Of a DNA stretch of 64,000 nucleotides, positions 1 through 9,608 are shown one piece after another (position 1 is the first letter of the stretch; each line of letters begins with the position of its first letter). This DNA is from Rhodoblastus acidophilus (GTDB lineage Bacteria > Pseudomonadota > Alphaproteobacteria > Rhizobiales > Beijerinckiaceae). The notes below the pieces were generated by a model. It was given only the letters and a program-made list of their open reading frames with translations, was not told the origin of the DNA and did not search any database. Where the stretch lies: contig NZ_JAOQNX010000001.1 of NCBI RefSeq assembly GCF_025961575.1, positions 208,336 to 272,335 of the forward strand, read 5' to 3'. A program made the translations under genes and the position numbers.

Positions 1-74
1 CGAACTCGAATTTCCCGGTTGGTGCGGGGTCCCTCCTTCTGCGGAACCGGGGGGGCTTTCATGGGACGGCGAAT
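1..74 (-). CDS. infC: Translation initiation factor IF-3, 5' end only (runs off the left edge)
   Basis: Only the first 24 codons are in the window. Reading down from 74 the codons give IRRPMKAPPVPQKEGPRT and then NREIRV, the usual alphaproteobacterial IF-3 N-terminus (basic, then GPR-N-x-x-I-RV). The first codon is ATT, the rare start by which infC typically autoregulates through IF-3 start-codon proofreading. An AAGGAG ribosome site (88-83) sits 8 bases upstream of it. An in-frame ATG at 62 is the alternative, but it has no comparable ribosome site. IF-3 binds the 30S subunit and controls initiator tRNA and codon selection. rpmI and rplT would be expected further left. Confidence 0.85.
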   Translation of the reverse strand, partial: MRRPMKAPPVPQKEGPRTNREIRV

Positions 75-181
75 GGCGTGTTCTCCTTGAATTGAACGGG
101 TCAGCCCCGGCGTCGGGCGGCCGGATCGCCGGCCTGCGACGAAACGCCCCGCGACCGAAACCACGAGGACTGAACCCGGGT

Positions 182-209
182 ACATTGTGGCGATTCCCGC
201 CAAAGTCAA
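182..209 (-). promoter_or_regulatory. Candidate sigma-70 type promoter for infC
   Basis: On the minus strand TTGACT (209-204) and CAATGT (187-182) are separated by 16 bases. They lie about 110 bases upstream of the infC ATT codon, between it and the glycosyltransferase stop. This would give infC its own leader. It is a motif match only; the -10 is imperfect. Confidence 0.35.
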
Positions 210-260
210 CGCGCTTTTACCGCAGCTGAAGCGATTTTGACCTGGATCATGATTTAATTG

Positions 261-1421
261 TTACACACGAAAGTGGCGCGCGTAAGTCGAAAGCGTCAGC
301 GCGCTCATGCGCTCGGCGGAGAAGGCGCGCGCATGTTCGGCGCCGCGCAGAGCCAGCGCTTCGCGCGCCGACGCGCCAAGCCGCAGCGCCTCCTCAGCGG
401 CGCGGGCGAAGGCGGAGGGCTGATCGGGGGCGATGATCCAGCCGGTGCGCCGCGCCGGATCGACCTGCGGCGGCGTCAGCACGGTTTCGACATATTGATC
501 CGCCGCGCTCTGCAACACCGCGGTGGGCGCGCCCAGCGCCTGCGCCTCCACGCTCAGGCGCGCGTCCCCCGCCGGGGTCGCCACAAGAGCGGCGGCAAGG
601 CAAGCGGCCGCGGGATCGCCGCCCGCCACGCGCAGCACATGGCGGTCGAGCCCGAGCTGCCGGGCCTCGGCCTCGAACGGGCCGGAGGAGAGGTCGGCGC
701 CTTCGGCGTCGCGCCAGACGAACCGAACCTCTTGCGCTTCATTGTCCAAAAAATTGCGCTTGGCCAATTGCGCCGCCGCCAGCAGGAAGAATTTCTGGCG
801 ATCGGACGGCAGGCCGAGCCCGACCACCACGCGTTCATGCGGGCGCACGCCCCAGCCCTCACGCAATTTCTTCACCCGCGCGGGGTCCATGGGCTGGGAG
901 AGGCTGGCGTGCAAATCGACCCCACGCAATCCCCGGACGAATCGTTGCGCGAGATGCGGCCATTCAGCTTCGGCCGCCTCCAGGGCCTGCCGGCTATGCA
1001 CGACGATTGTGTCCGCTTCCAGCGCGGCCGGACCGAAATCCTCGGCGACCAGAGGGATGCGCAATCGGCGCGCCGCGTGCAGCGCCGCCGCGAACCCGGC
1101 CTCGCCGCGCAGATGAATCAATTCGACGCCTTCGCGCTCGGCCAGAACCGCGAGACGGCTGCGGTTCATCGAGGCGGTGATCGGATTGCGCGCCGCGAGA
1201 TCGAACGGCAGGAACACGCCGCCGCGCGCCTGCAATTCGCTGACCAGCGGCCCCTCGCCGCCGGCGACCAGGGCGCGCGCCCCCGCCTCGTCCAGAGCGG
1301 CGGCGGTTTCAATGCAGGCGAACGCCTCCGGCCCCGGCTCGAGCGCGGGTATCAATTGCAGGATGGTGCGTCCGAACAGACATTGATGGTCGGCGATATC
1401 CTCTTCGCCCCATGGCGTCAT
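261..1421 (-). CDS. Glycosyltransferase, GT-B fold (GT4-like)
   Basis: A 386-residue protein that looks like a group 1 (GT4-type) glycosyltransferase. The N-terminal half has a Rossmann-like layout with PLVAEDFGPAALEADTIVVH, where the acceptor-side domain decides donor access. The C-terminal half has RVVVGLGLPSDRQKFFLLAA followed by a weak nucleotide-sugar region and the terminal GAEHARAFSAERMSALTLST helix seen in GT4 enzymes. The classical E-x7-E is degenerate (SVEAQALGAPTAVLQ), so donor and acceptor cannot be named. It lies directly upstream of infC in the same direction, separated by a 186-base leader. ATG at 1421 follows closely on the divergent hydrolase at 1484, so the 62-base gap should hold both promoters. 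Confidence 0.7.
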   Translation of the reverse strand: MTPWGEEDIADHQCLFGRTILQLIPALEPGPEAFACIETAAALDEAGARALVAGGEGPLVSELQARGGVFLPFDLAARNPITASMNRSRLAVLAEREGVELIHLRGEAGFAAALHAARRLRIPLVAEDFGPAALEADTIVVHSRQALEAAEAEWPHLAQRFVRGLRGVDLHASLSQPMDPARVKKLREGWGVRPHERVVVGLGLPSDRQKFFLLAAAQLAKRNFLDNEAQEVRFVWRDAEGADLSSGPFEAEARQLGLDRHVLRVAGGDPAAACLAAALVATPAGDARLSVEAQALGAPTAVLQSAADQYVETVLTPPQVDPARRTGWIIAPDQPSAFARAAEEALRLGASAREALALRGAEHARAFSAERMSALTLSTYARHFRV

Positions 1422-1483
1422 GACGCCTCCCCGGCTAAATCACGAATCAGCAAGACCATAGCTGGCCGCAGGACCGCAACCAA

Positions 1484-2251
1484 ATGCCCGAAAACCATAT
1501 GGCGCCGCAATTTTTCACCACCGCGCCCGGACAGCCGCGCCTCGCCTATTTTTCGCGCGCGGGTTTACGTGGGCCTGGGCTGTTCTGGCTTGGCGGCTAC
1601 CGCTCGGACATGCGCGGCTCCAAGGCCACTTTTGTCGACGCTTTCGCCGCCGAACAGGACCGCTCCTGCCTGCGCTTCGACTATTCCGGCCATGGCGAAT
1701 CCGAAGGCGCCTTTGAAGACGGGACCATCGGCTTGTGGGCGGAGCAGGCGACAACAATCTTTCGCGCCCTGACCGAGGGGCCGCAAGTGGTGATCGGCTC
1801 GTCCATGGGCGGCTGGATCGCGCTGCTGCTGGCGCGCGCTTTGGCGAAGCTCGGCGAGGCGGATCGGCTGGCGGGCATGGTCCTGATCGCCCCTGCCCCC
1901 GATTTCTCCGAAGAGCTGGTCCTGCCAAACCTGCCCGAAAAGGTGCGCGAGACGCTGGCGCGGGATGGTGTGTGGCGCGACGACCAGAATATCTTCACCC
2001 AGGAATTTTTCGACGATGGCCGCCGCCAGTCGGTGCTGGGCGGCGCGTTGCGCACATGGTGTCCTGTCCGCATTCTCCAGGGCATGCGGGACGACGCCGT
2101 GCCATGGCGTCACGCGCTCAAACTGCTGGAGCATCTCGCCGCCGATCCTGCGACCCTCACCCTGATTCGCGATGGCGACCACCGGCTGTCACGGCCGGAG
2201 GATCTTGATCTCCTGCGCGGGGCGCTGATGCAAATTCCTTCGCCGCAATAA
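1484..2251 (+). CDS. Alpha/beta hydrolase (ABHD10/palmitoyl-thioesterase-like)
   Basis: A 255-residue serine hydrolase, soluble, no signal peptide. The nucleophile elbow is GSSMGG at about residues 105-110. The catalytic His is in DGDHRLSRPEDL near residue 232, and the acid is probably the Asp of GMRDDAVPW. FDYSGHGES near residue 65 is the usual strand-3 region. The family includes small acyl-protein thioesterase-like enzymes, but the substrate is unknown here. Linkage to infC recurs in Rhizobiales. Starts at ATG 1484; ATG 1499 is an alternative with a similar sequence after it. Confidence 0.85.
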   Translation: MPENHMAPQFFTTAPGQPRLAYFSRAGLRGPGLFWLGGYRSDMRGSKATFVDAFAAEQDRSCLRFDYSGHGESEGAFEDGTIGLWAEQATTIFRALTEGPQVVIGSSMGGWIALLLARALAKLGEADRLAGMVLIAPAPDFSEELVLPNLPEKVRETLARDGVWRDDQNIFTQEFFDDGRRQSVLGGALRTWCPVRILQGMRDDAVPWRHALKLLEHLAADPATLTLIRDGDHRLSRPEDLDLLRGALMQIPSPQ

Positions 2252-2347
2252 AAGGTTCCTTAAGGTTAAGGTGTTGTTCTCGTGACAGGCGGAGGCGCGG
2301 AAGGGCGTCACCGCCAGGCGTGCGTTCAAGGCGCGGCGAGGAATGGC

Positions 2348-2764
2348 ATGTGTGGCCAAAGTCAATTGCGTGAATCAGTTCTCGAGTGGTCCCTGCCTGT
2401 CGTGCACGATTGCCTTCGGGAATTTTACCTCCAGCATTTTCCGGCGCGCTCAGCCGCCTTCACCCTGCTCAGCCAGCTTCACTTCAAGCTCTGGACCTCG
2501 CTCATCACGAGCGATTTCGAAGCTGCACGCACGGACGCCGCGACCCTGGACCGGAAGGCCGGCGGGCTGAAGCCGGGTTTCGACCTCTGCGCCGCTGCCA
2601 ACCGCTATGTGGCGGCGGAAGTGCTCGACCTCTCGCTGCGCCGTTTCCGGCGCATGCCGGAGGAGGCCATGCGGAACCACCAGGAACTGCTGAACATCCT
2701 GCTGCGCCTCGCGCCAAAGGCGGCGGTTTCCCAGGCGAAACCGGCCTTCAGACGGGCGGCCTGA
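2348..2764 (+). CDS. Hypothetical helical protein
   Basis: Predicted 138 residues from ATG 2348. An upstream in-frame GTG at 2282 would add 22 residues of atypical, Gly/Arg-rich sequence and is less likely. The product is mostly helical, with WSLPVVHDCLREFYLQHF near the start and FRRMPEEAMRNHQELLNILL near the end. It has no signal peptide, membrane segment or recognised catalytic motif. It may be a small Rhizobiales-restricted family. It sits between a hydrolase and tRNA-Leu, alone in its transcription unit as far as can be seen. Confidence 0.55.
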   Translation: MCGQSQLRESVLEWSLPVVHDCLREFYLQHFPARSAAFTLLSQLHFKLWTSLITSDFEAARTDAATLDRKAGGLKPGFDLCAAANRYVAAEVLDLSLRRFRRMPEEAMRNHQELLNILLRLAPKAAVSQAKPAFRRAA

Positions 2765-2833
2765 CATTTTTCTTCAACAAAATGTGACACCTGGGTTGAC
2801 AGGGACGGCCCGCCCCCATAGAAGACGCCCCGG

Positions 2834-2918
2834 GCCCAGGTGGCGGAATTGGTAGACGCGCTGGTTTCAGGTACCAGTGGTGCAAGCCGTGGAGGTTCGA
2901 GTCCTCTCCTGGGCACCA
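2834..2918 (+). tRNA. tRNA-Leu(CAG)
   Basis: The 5' arm GCCCAGG pairs with CCTGGGC at 2908-2914, with discriminator A and encoded CCA (2916-2918). The D-loop reads GGCGGAATTGGTAGACGC, typical of leucine tRNAs. The anticodon stem CTGGT/ACCAG encloses the 7-base loop TTCAGGT, giving anticodon CAG. It has a short variable arm for class II and a T-loop GGTTCGAGTCC. A hairpin CAACTC/GAGTTG (2917-2934) follows immediately. Confidence 0.97.
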
Positions 2919-3124
2919 ACTCATTTTTGAGTTGGTCGCCGCACTCTCCCGCAAAGGCGTTCGCGCCTTCCGCACATGCTGCGGAATAGTCCTCGCAGAC
3001 AGTTCGCCCGCGATCGCGCCCCGGCGAGCTAAGGCGAATCGTAGTGGTTGCGCCGGCGCAACCTGCGTCCATTGGTCCCGCTTGACCCCCCCATGACACA
3101 AGCGTAATCGCGGCGGCGGGACAT

Positions 3125-3164
3125 CTCGCCCCAACGCGAGGCGCCCATCTGTGAGGATGGCTTC
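3125..3164 (+). promoter_or_regulatory. Candidate serC leader RNA (two hairpins over the serC ribosome site)
   Basis: Two adjacent hairpins end at the serC start. CTCGC (3125-3129) pairs with GCGAG (3136-3140). GCCCATC (3143-3149) pairs with GATGGC (3156-3161, one C bulged), with the GAGGA ribosome site in its loop and 3' arm. A conserved serC leader RNA is known upstream of serC-serA operons in Alphaproteobacteria; this position and layout fit it, but I cannot test the covariance model. Folding of the second hairpin would mask the ribosome site. Confidence 0.5.
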
Positions 3165-4322
<1,158 letters not shown>

Positions 4323-4345
4323 GGATTTTTCCCCGACGATTTTCG

Positions 4346-4384
4346 AGCCCCGCTTTGGACGTTTCCCCCAGAGCGGGGCTTTTT
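4346..4384 (+). terminator. Intercistronic rho-independent terminator between serC and serA
   Basis: A 13-base stem AGCCCCGCTTTGG (4346-4358) pairs with CCAGAGCGGGGCT (4368-4380), one G-T wobble, and is followed by TTTT. It stands only about 25 bases before serA, so it may lower or condition read-through from serC. Confidence 0.8.
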
Positions 4385-4409
4385 GGCATGAACTCAATGA
4401 GGACATAAA

Positions 4410-5996
4410 ATGGCCCCTCGCGTTCTGATTTCCGACGCCCTCTCTCCCGCTGCGCTCGCCATTTTCAAGGAGCGCGGCGTCGAGGTCGATTTCCAGCCGG
4501 CGCTGGGCAAGAACAAGGAAAAGCTCGCCGCGATCATCGGCGATTATGATGGGCTGGCGATCCGCTCGGCCACCAAGGTCACGCCGGCCATTCTGGCGAA
4601 CGCCAAGAATTTGAAAGTGGTCGGCCGCGCCGGCATCGGCGTCGACAATGTCGACATTCCCGCCGCCACGGCGCGCGGCATTATCGTGATGAACACGCCC
4701 TTCGGCAATTCCATCACCACCGCCGAACATGCGATTTCGCTGATGCTGGCGCTCGCCCGCGAAATCCCCGCCGCCGACGCTTCGACCCAGGCCGGCAAGT
4801 GGGAAAAGAACCGGTTCATGGGCGTGGAAATCACCGGAAAAATCCTGGGCGTGATCGGCTGCGGCAATATCGGCGCGATCGTCGCCGACCGCGCGCTCGG
4901 CCTGAAAATGCGCGTGATCGCCTTCGATCCGTTCCTCTCGGCGGAGCGGGCGAAAAACATCGGCGTCGAAAAGGTCGAACTGGCCGACCTGCTTTCGCGC
5001 GCGGATTTCATCACCTTGCACACGCCGATGACGCCGCAGACGAAAAACATTTTGTCCGCTGAAAACATCGCCAAGACGAAGAAAGGCGTGCGCATCATCA
5101 ATTGCGCGCGCGGCGGTCTGGTCGACGAGGCGGCCCTGCGCGCGGCGCTCGACAGCGGCCATGTCGCGGGCGCGGCCTTCGACGTGTTCGTCGAGGAGCC
5201 GGCGACGTCAAACGTCCTGTTCGGCCACCCCAACATGATCTGCACGCCGCATCTCGGCGCCTCCACCAATGAGGCGCAGGAGAATGTCGCCTTGCAGGTG
5301 GCGGAGCAGATGGCGGATTATCTGACCCGCGGCGCGATCAGCAACGCCATCAACTTCCCCTCGATCACGGCGGAAGAAGCCCCCAAGCTGAAGCCGTTCA
5401 TCGCGCTCGCCGAAAGACTCGGCTCCTTCGCCGGCCAGATGACCGACACCGGCGTGAAAAAACTGACCATCGTCTATGAGGGCCATGTCGGCGATTTGAA
5501 GATCAAGGCGCTGACCGCTTCGGCGCTCGCGGGTTTCCTGCGCCCGATGCTGTCGGATGTGAACGTGGTTTCGGCGCCGGCGGTGGCGCGCGAGCGCGGC
5601 ATCGTCATCGACGAAACCGTGCGCGCGGCGGAAGGCGATTACGATTCGCTCGTCACCATCGAGGTCGAGAGCGAGTCCGGCGCGTTCTCGGTGTCCGGCG
5701 CCGTGTTCAACGACGGCAAGCCGCGCGTGGTCGAAATCGGCGGCATCCGCGCGGAGGCCGAATTCGCCCCGTCGATGATCTATGTCTCCAACGCGGACAA
5801 GCCCGGCTTCATCGGCCGTTTCGCCGGCCTGCTCGGCGACGCGGGCGTCAATATCGCCACTTTCGCGCTCGGCCGCGACGCCGAGGGCGGCTCGGCCATT
5901 GCGCTGGTCGCGGTGGACGGCGACGTGCCGGAAAAGGTGTTCGCCGGCATTTCCGCTTTGCCCGGCGTGAAGCAGACCCGCGCGCTGAAATTTTAA
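4410..5996 (+). CDS. serA: D-3-phosphoglycerate dehydrogenase
   Basis: A 528-residue enzyme of the long (type 1, three-domain plus ACT) class that oxidises 3-phosphoglycerate to 3-phosphohydroxypyruvate with NAD+, first step of serine synthesis. Visible are the NAD-binding VIGCGNIGAIVADRA near residue 150, the substrate Arg in INCARGGLVDEAAL near 234, the Glu and catalytic His in CTPHLGASTNEA near 290, an allosteric substrate-binding domain (about 320-450) and a C-terminal ACT domain (ADKPGFIGRFAGLLGDAGVN) that normally senses serine. Ribosome site GAGGA lies 6 bases before ATG 4410. Confidence 0.97.
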   Translation: MAPRVLISDALSPAALAIFKERGVEVDFQPALGKNKEKLAAIIGDYDGLAIRSATKVTPAILANAKNLKVVGRAGIGVDNVDIPAATARGIIVMNTPFGNSITTAEHAISLMLALAREIPAADASTQAGKWEKNRFMGVEITGKILGVIGCGNIGAIVADRALGLKMRVIAFDPFLSAERAKNIGVEKVELADLLSRADFITLHTPMTPQTKNILSAENIAKTKKGVRIINCARGGLVDEAALRAALDSGHVAGAAFDVFVEEPATSNVLFGHPNMICTPHLGASTNEAQENVALQVAEQMADYLTRGAISNAINFPSITAEEAPKLKPFIALAERLGSFAGQMTDTGVKKLTIVYEGHVGDLKIKALTASALAGFLRPMLSDVNVVSAPAVARERGIVIDETVRAAEGDYDSLVTIEVESESGAFSVSGAVFNDGKPRVVEIGGIRAEAEFAPSMIYVSNADKPGFIGRFAGLLGDAGVNIATFALGRDAEGGSAIALVAVDGDVPEKVFAGISALPGVKQTRALKF

Positions 5997-6130
5997 GCGC
6001 GCCCCCTGCGGCGCCGGGACCGGCGCCGCTCACTTGACTTCCCGCGCGGAAATCGACAGTTTCCGCGCGCTTTCCGGCGCGGCGACGTCCGCGTTTCCGC
6101 GTCGCGCCTCGCGCAGGGCTTAAAGGCAAC

Positions 6131-7087
6131 ATGGCTTCCTACCTCGATTTTGAAAAACCCGTCGCCGAACTCGAAGCGCGCGTCGAAGATCTGCGCGCCC
6201 TGTCGGAAAAGAAGGATTCGCCGAACATCGGCGAGGAGCTCGCCAAGCTCGAGGCCAAGGCCGCCAAGGCGCTGGCCGACCTTTATGCGGCGCTCACCCC
6301 CTGGCAGAAGACGCAGGTCGCCCGTCATCCGCAGCGCCCCCATTGCGTCGACTACATCGCCGGGCTGATCGAGGATTTCACGCCTCTGGCCGGCGACCGC
6401 AAATTCGCCGAGGACGAAGCCATCATCTGCGGCCTCGGGCGATTCCGCGGCCAGTCGGTCGCGGTGATCGGCCAGGAAAAGGGTTTTGATACGGCCTCCC
6501 GCCTCAAGCACAATTTCGGCATGGTCAAGCCCGAGGGCTATCGCAAGGCCGTGCGCGTCATGGAGCTGGCCGACCGCTTCGGCCTTCCCGTCATCTCCTT
6601 CGTCGACACGGCCGGCGCCTTTCCCGGCATCGAGGCGGAGGAGCGCGGCCAGGCCGAAGCCATCGCCCGCGCCACCGAAGCCGCGCTGGTGCAAGGCACG
6701 CCCAATGTCGCCACCGTGATCGGCGAAGGCGGGTCGGGCGGCGCGCTCGGCATCGCCGCCTGCAATGTCGTGCTGATGCTCGAACATTCGATCTACACCG
6801 TGGCCTCGCCCGAGGCGTCCGCTTCGATCCTGTGGCGCGATTCCAGCCGGGCCCAAGACGCCGCCACCAGCATGAAGGTGACGGCTCAGGATCTGATGAA
6901 ATTCGGCATTATCGACGGCATCGTCGCTGAACCCGTCGGCGGCGCGCATCGCGACCCCGAGGCGACCATCCGATCGGTCGGCGACGCCGTCGCCAGCGCG
7001 CTCGCGCGCTTCGCCGAATTTTCGCCCGAGGCCGTGCGCGCCTTCCGCCAGGAGAAGTTCTTAGGAATCGGCCGCGGCAAGGTCTGA
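6131..7087 (+). CDS. accA: Acetyl-CoA carboxylase carboxyltransferase subunit alpha
   Basis: A 318-residue subunit that with AccD transfers carboxylate from carboxybiotin-AccB to acetyl-CoA, the committed step of fatty acid synthesis. FGMVKPEGYRKAVRVMELAD and the oxyanion loops of the crotonase fold (VDTAGAFPGIEAEERGQAEA and GEGGSGGALGI) are diagnostic. The length is normal. The 134-base gap after serA contains two GC-rich hairpins (about 6010-6031 and 6043-6070) without T runs, so cotranscription with serA is possible but unproven. Confidence 0.97.
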   Translation: MASYLDFEKPVAELEARVEDLRALSEKKDSPNIGEELAKLEAKAAKALADLYAALTPWQKTQVARHPQRPHCVDYIAGLIEDFTPLAGDRKFAEDEAIICGLGRFRGQSVAVIGQEKGFDTASRLKHNFGMVKPEGYRKAVRVMELADRFGLPVISFVDTAGAFPGIEAEERGQAEAIARATEAALVQGTPNVATVIGEGGSGGALGIAACNVVLMLEHSIYTVASPEASASILWRDSSRAQDAATSMKVTAQDLMKFGIIDGIVAEPVGGAHRDPEATIRSVGDAVASALARFAEFSPEAVRAFRQEKFLGIGRGKV

Positions 7088-7124
7088 TTCCCGCCGCAAA
7101 TCGCCTTTACCCTTTTTGTTTGGC

Positions 7125-7140
7125 TTAAGGCGTTTTTAAC
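7125..7140 (+). promoter_or_regulatory. Perfect CtrA-type box upstream of the L,D-transpeptidase
   Basis: TTAA-GGCGTTT-TTAAC matches the consensus TTAA-N7-TTAAC exactly, about 100 bases before the L,D-transpeptidase start. CtrA is the alphaproteobacterial cell-cycle response regulator. Confidence 0.6.
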
Positions 7141-7240
7141 CATGGCGTCGGATTGCGCGCCGCCGTGGTAAGGATGGTGTAAGCTTAATGGCGGTAAACC
7201 CGCAGCGACGCATAGGCGTCGCGCGAGGATGGATCGGAAC

Positions 7241-8509
7241 ATGAGCGATAAAAGATTTTTCCGTCGGACCGGCGGCGTCTTTTCGCACACGTCGGCTTTG
7301 CTCGGCGTCGGACTGCTCGGCGCCCTCTCAGGCTGCAACAGCGTCGGCACGGATCGCTCGATGCAGGCGCTCTCCAGCGAGACCGTCGCCTTGATGGCGG
7401 AAAAGGGGGTCACCCCCCATTCGCCCATGCTGATCCGCGCCTACAAGAAAGAATCCGAGCTCGAAGTCTGGAAGATGCGTCCGGACGGGACCTATGTCCA
7501 TCTGAAGACCTTCCCGATCTGCCGCTGGTCCGGCCAGCTCGGCCCGAAGCGCCGCGAGGGCGACCGGCAATCGCCCGAGGGGTTCTACACGATCACCCCG
7601 GCGCAGATGAACCCGAACTCGGCCTATTACCTGTCGTTCAACGTCGGCTATCCCAACGCCTATGATCGCGCCCATGGCGCGACCGGCGGCGCGGTCATGG
7701 TCCATGGCGTCTGCTCGTCGGCCGGCTGTTTTTCGATGACCGACCGCCAGATCGCCGAAATCTACGCCATGGCGCGCGAAAGTTTCGCCGGCGGCCAAAG
7801 GTCGATCCAGATGCAGGCTCTGCCCTTCCATCTGAACCCGACCAATCTCGCCAAATTCCGTCTCGACCCCAACATGCCCTTCTGGAAAGAGCTGAAGAAG
7901 GGGGTCGATCATTTCGAGGCCACCCATCACGAGGTGAACGTCGGCGTCTGCGGCGGCCATTATGTGTTCGGCGTCAAATCCGCCGCCGGCCAGCCGCTCG
8001 ACCCCGAGGCGCCCTGCCCGGCCCTCGCCGCCTCCGAGCCCGACGTCGAGGCGCAGGTGGCGCAGCGCGAACGCAGCGACGAGGCGCAAGTCGCAGCGCT
8101 GGTGAAACAGGGCGAGCGCCCGATTCGCCTGGTCTACAAGGACGGCGGACAGCACCCGACCTTCGCCAATATCACCGAGCACGAAGTCGGCCGCGCCGAC
8201 GCCTTGACGCCGCCGGTGGAAGTGGCGCTCGACGGCGGCCAGGGCGTGAAGGCCCGGACAGCTCCGCTGGCCGTCGCGACAAAGATGGCGCCAGACCCGT
8301 CGCAAGCCCAGCCGGCGCAAAGCCAGTCGATCGTCGCACAGACCAAGCCGCCGGCGAGCGCCTCGACGGCCAGACACGCCACAGCGCCGGCGCCGGTCGG
8401 AAAAATCGGGACCGCGCCCAAGCCCCCGGAAAAACCGACAGCAGCCGCCAAACCGCTGGTCGAACCGAAGAAGGTCGCCCGCGCCGAACCGCGCTCCGAC
8501 GATCGCTGA
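7241..8509 (+). CDS. L,D-transpeptidase (YkuD/YafK-like), lipoprotein
   Basis: Predicted to be an exported lipoprotein of about 422 residues; LLGVGLLGALSGC is a signal peptide with lipobox. The YkuD-type catalytic core ends in HGVCSSAGCFSM, giving the nucleophilic Cys and upstream His expected for the YafK-like branch. Such enzymes act on meso-DAP peptides in peptidoglycan (3-3 cross-links or outer-membrane protein attachment/removal). The last 130 residues are Pro/Ala/Lys-rich and disordered. An ATG at 7229 lies directly after GCGAGG, too close for use, so ATG 7241 is preferred. A CtrA-type box lies upstream. Confidence 0.85.
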   Translation: MSDKRFFRRTGGVFSHTSALLGVGLLGALSGCNSVGTDRSMQALSSETVALMAEKGVTPHSPMLIRAYKKESELEVWKMRPDGTYVHLKTFPICRWSGQLGPKRREGDRQSPEGFYTITPAQMNPNSAYYLSFNVGYPNAYDRAHGATGGAVMVHGVCSSAGCFSMTDRQIAEIYAMARESFAGGQRSIQMQALPFHLNPTNLAKFRLDPNMPFWKELKKGVDHFEATHHEVNVGVCGGHYVFGVKSAAGQPLDPEAPCPALAASEPDVEAQVAQRERSDEAQVAALVKQGERPIRLVYKDGGQHPTFANITEHEVGRADALTPPVEVALDGGQGVKARTAPLAVATKMAPDPSQAQPAQSQSIVAQTKPPASASTARHATAPAPVGKIGTAPKPPEKPTAAAKPLVEPKKVARAEPRSDDR

Positions 8510-8513
8510 ACCT

Positions 8514-9602
8514 GTGAAGTCGACAGGGGAGACGCCGGACCTGCGCGGGTTGCTCGCGGTCACGCCCAACCTGCACTGGCGCTATTCGGGTGTGACCTCC
8601 ACGATCCTCGCCTTGGCGCCCTATGCGGCCCGGCAGGGTCTTGTGGCCTGCGTCGGCTCGGATCTGACGGCGGAAACGCCGCAAATCCCGTTCCGCCAGA
8701 TTTTCACGCAAGGCTGGTCGCGGCCGCCGCGCGGAACCCACCGCATTTTTCACGCGCGCCGCAACAACGAGATGATCGTCGGACTGTTGCTGAAGCACGT
8801 GCTGCGCCAGCCCTGGAAAATCGTCTTCACCTGGGCGGGGCAGCGTCGGCAGAGCCGGTTCACGCGCTGGATGCTGCGGCGGATCGACGGGGTGATCGCC
8901 ACCTCGGACGCCTCGGCCTCCTATCTGGAAGTCCCCTGCGCCGTCATCCATCACGGCGTCGATGTGCAACGGTTCCGACCGCTCGCCGACCGCGCGACGG
9001 CATGGCGCGAGTCCGGCCTGCCCGGAACATTCGGCCTTGGCGCCTTCGGCCGCCTCCGCGCGCAGAAAGGCACGGACGTCCTGATCGAAGCCGCCCTGCG
9101 CCTGCTGCCAAACTATCCGGATGCAACCCTGCTGCTCACCGGCCTGGTCACGCCCGACAATGCCGATTTCGTCGCCGGGCTGAAGGAAAAAATCGCGGCC
9201 GCCGGACTGGAGCAGCGCATCCTTTTTCTCGGCGAGCAGCCGCGCGAGAAAATGCCGTTCTGGTTCGCGCTGGTTTCGGTTTACGTTGCGCCGATGCGCT
9301 GGGAGGGTTTTGGCTTGACGCCGCTCGAAGCCATGGCCAGCGGAACCGCCGTGGTCGCCACCCGCACGGGCGCGGCGGCGCAGCTGGTGGCGGAGGGCGA
9401 AACCGGTTTTCTCATCCCGCCCGGCGACGTCGATGCGCTCGCCGCGGCATTGGAGCCGCTGCTCGCCGATCCCGAGCGCGCGTCACACATGGGCGCACGG
9501 GGCCGCGACAAAGCCCTGACGCAGCACGACATTGCGCGCGAAGCCGCCAGCATTCAGGCCTTTTACGAAAAAATCCTGGGCGTCAGCCTGTCCCGCGCGT
9601 GA
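8514..9602 (+). CDS. GT4 glycosyltransferase, LpcC-like (LPS core)
   Basis: A 362-residue GT-B enzyme. The start LLAVTPNLHWRYSGVTSTI closely recalls the rhizobial LPS core mannosyltransferase family (LpcC/LpsD). The donor domain has FGRLRAQKGTDVLIEAALRL and the E-x7-E motif in MRWEGFGLTPLEAMASGTAVV. GTG 8514 starts 4 bases after the transpeptidase stop, so the two are cotranscribed. Sugar specificity is inferred from the family only. Acts on the cytoplasmic face of the inner membrane. Confidence 0.88.
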   Translation: MKSTGETPDLRGLLAVTPNLHWRYSGVTSTILALAPYAARQGLVACVGSDLTAETPQIPFRQIFTQGWSRPPRGTHRIFHARRNNEMIVGLLLKHVLRQPWKIVFTWAGQRRQSRFTRWMLRRIDGVIATSDASASYLEVPCAVIHHGVDVQRFRPLADRATAWRESGLPGTFGLGAFGRLRAQKGTDVLIEAALRLLPNYPDATLLLTGLVTPDNADFVAGLKEKIAAAGLEQRILFLGEQPREKMPFWFALVSVYVAPMRWEGFGLTPLEAMASGTAVVATRTGAAAQLVAEGETGFLIPPGDVDALAAALEPLLADPERASHMGARGRDKALTQHDIAREAASIQAFYEKILGVSLSRA

Positions 9603-9608
9603 ACGCGT

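Noticed and set aside
2917..2934. Hairpin directly after tRNA-Leu
   Set aside because: It has no T tract after the stem, and its left arm includes the encoded CCA, so it is not called as a terminator.
6008..6070. Two GC-rich hairpins between serA and accA
   Set aside because: No T run follows either; they are structured spacer DNA, not clear terminators.
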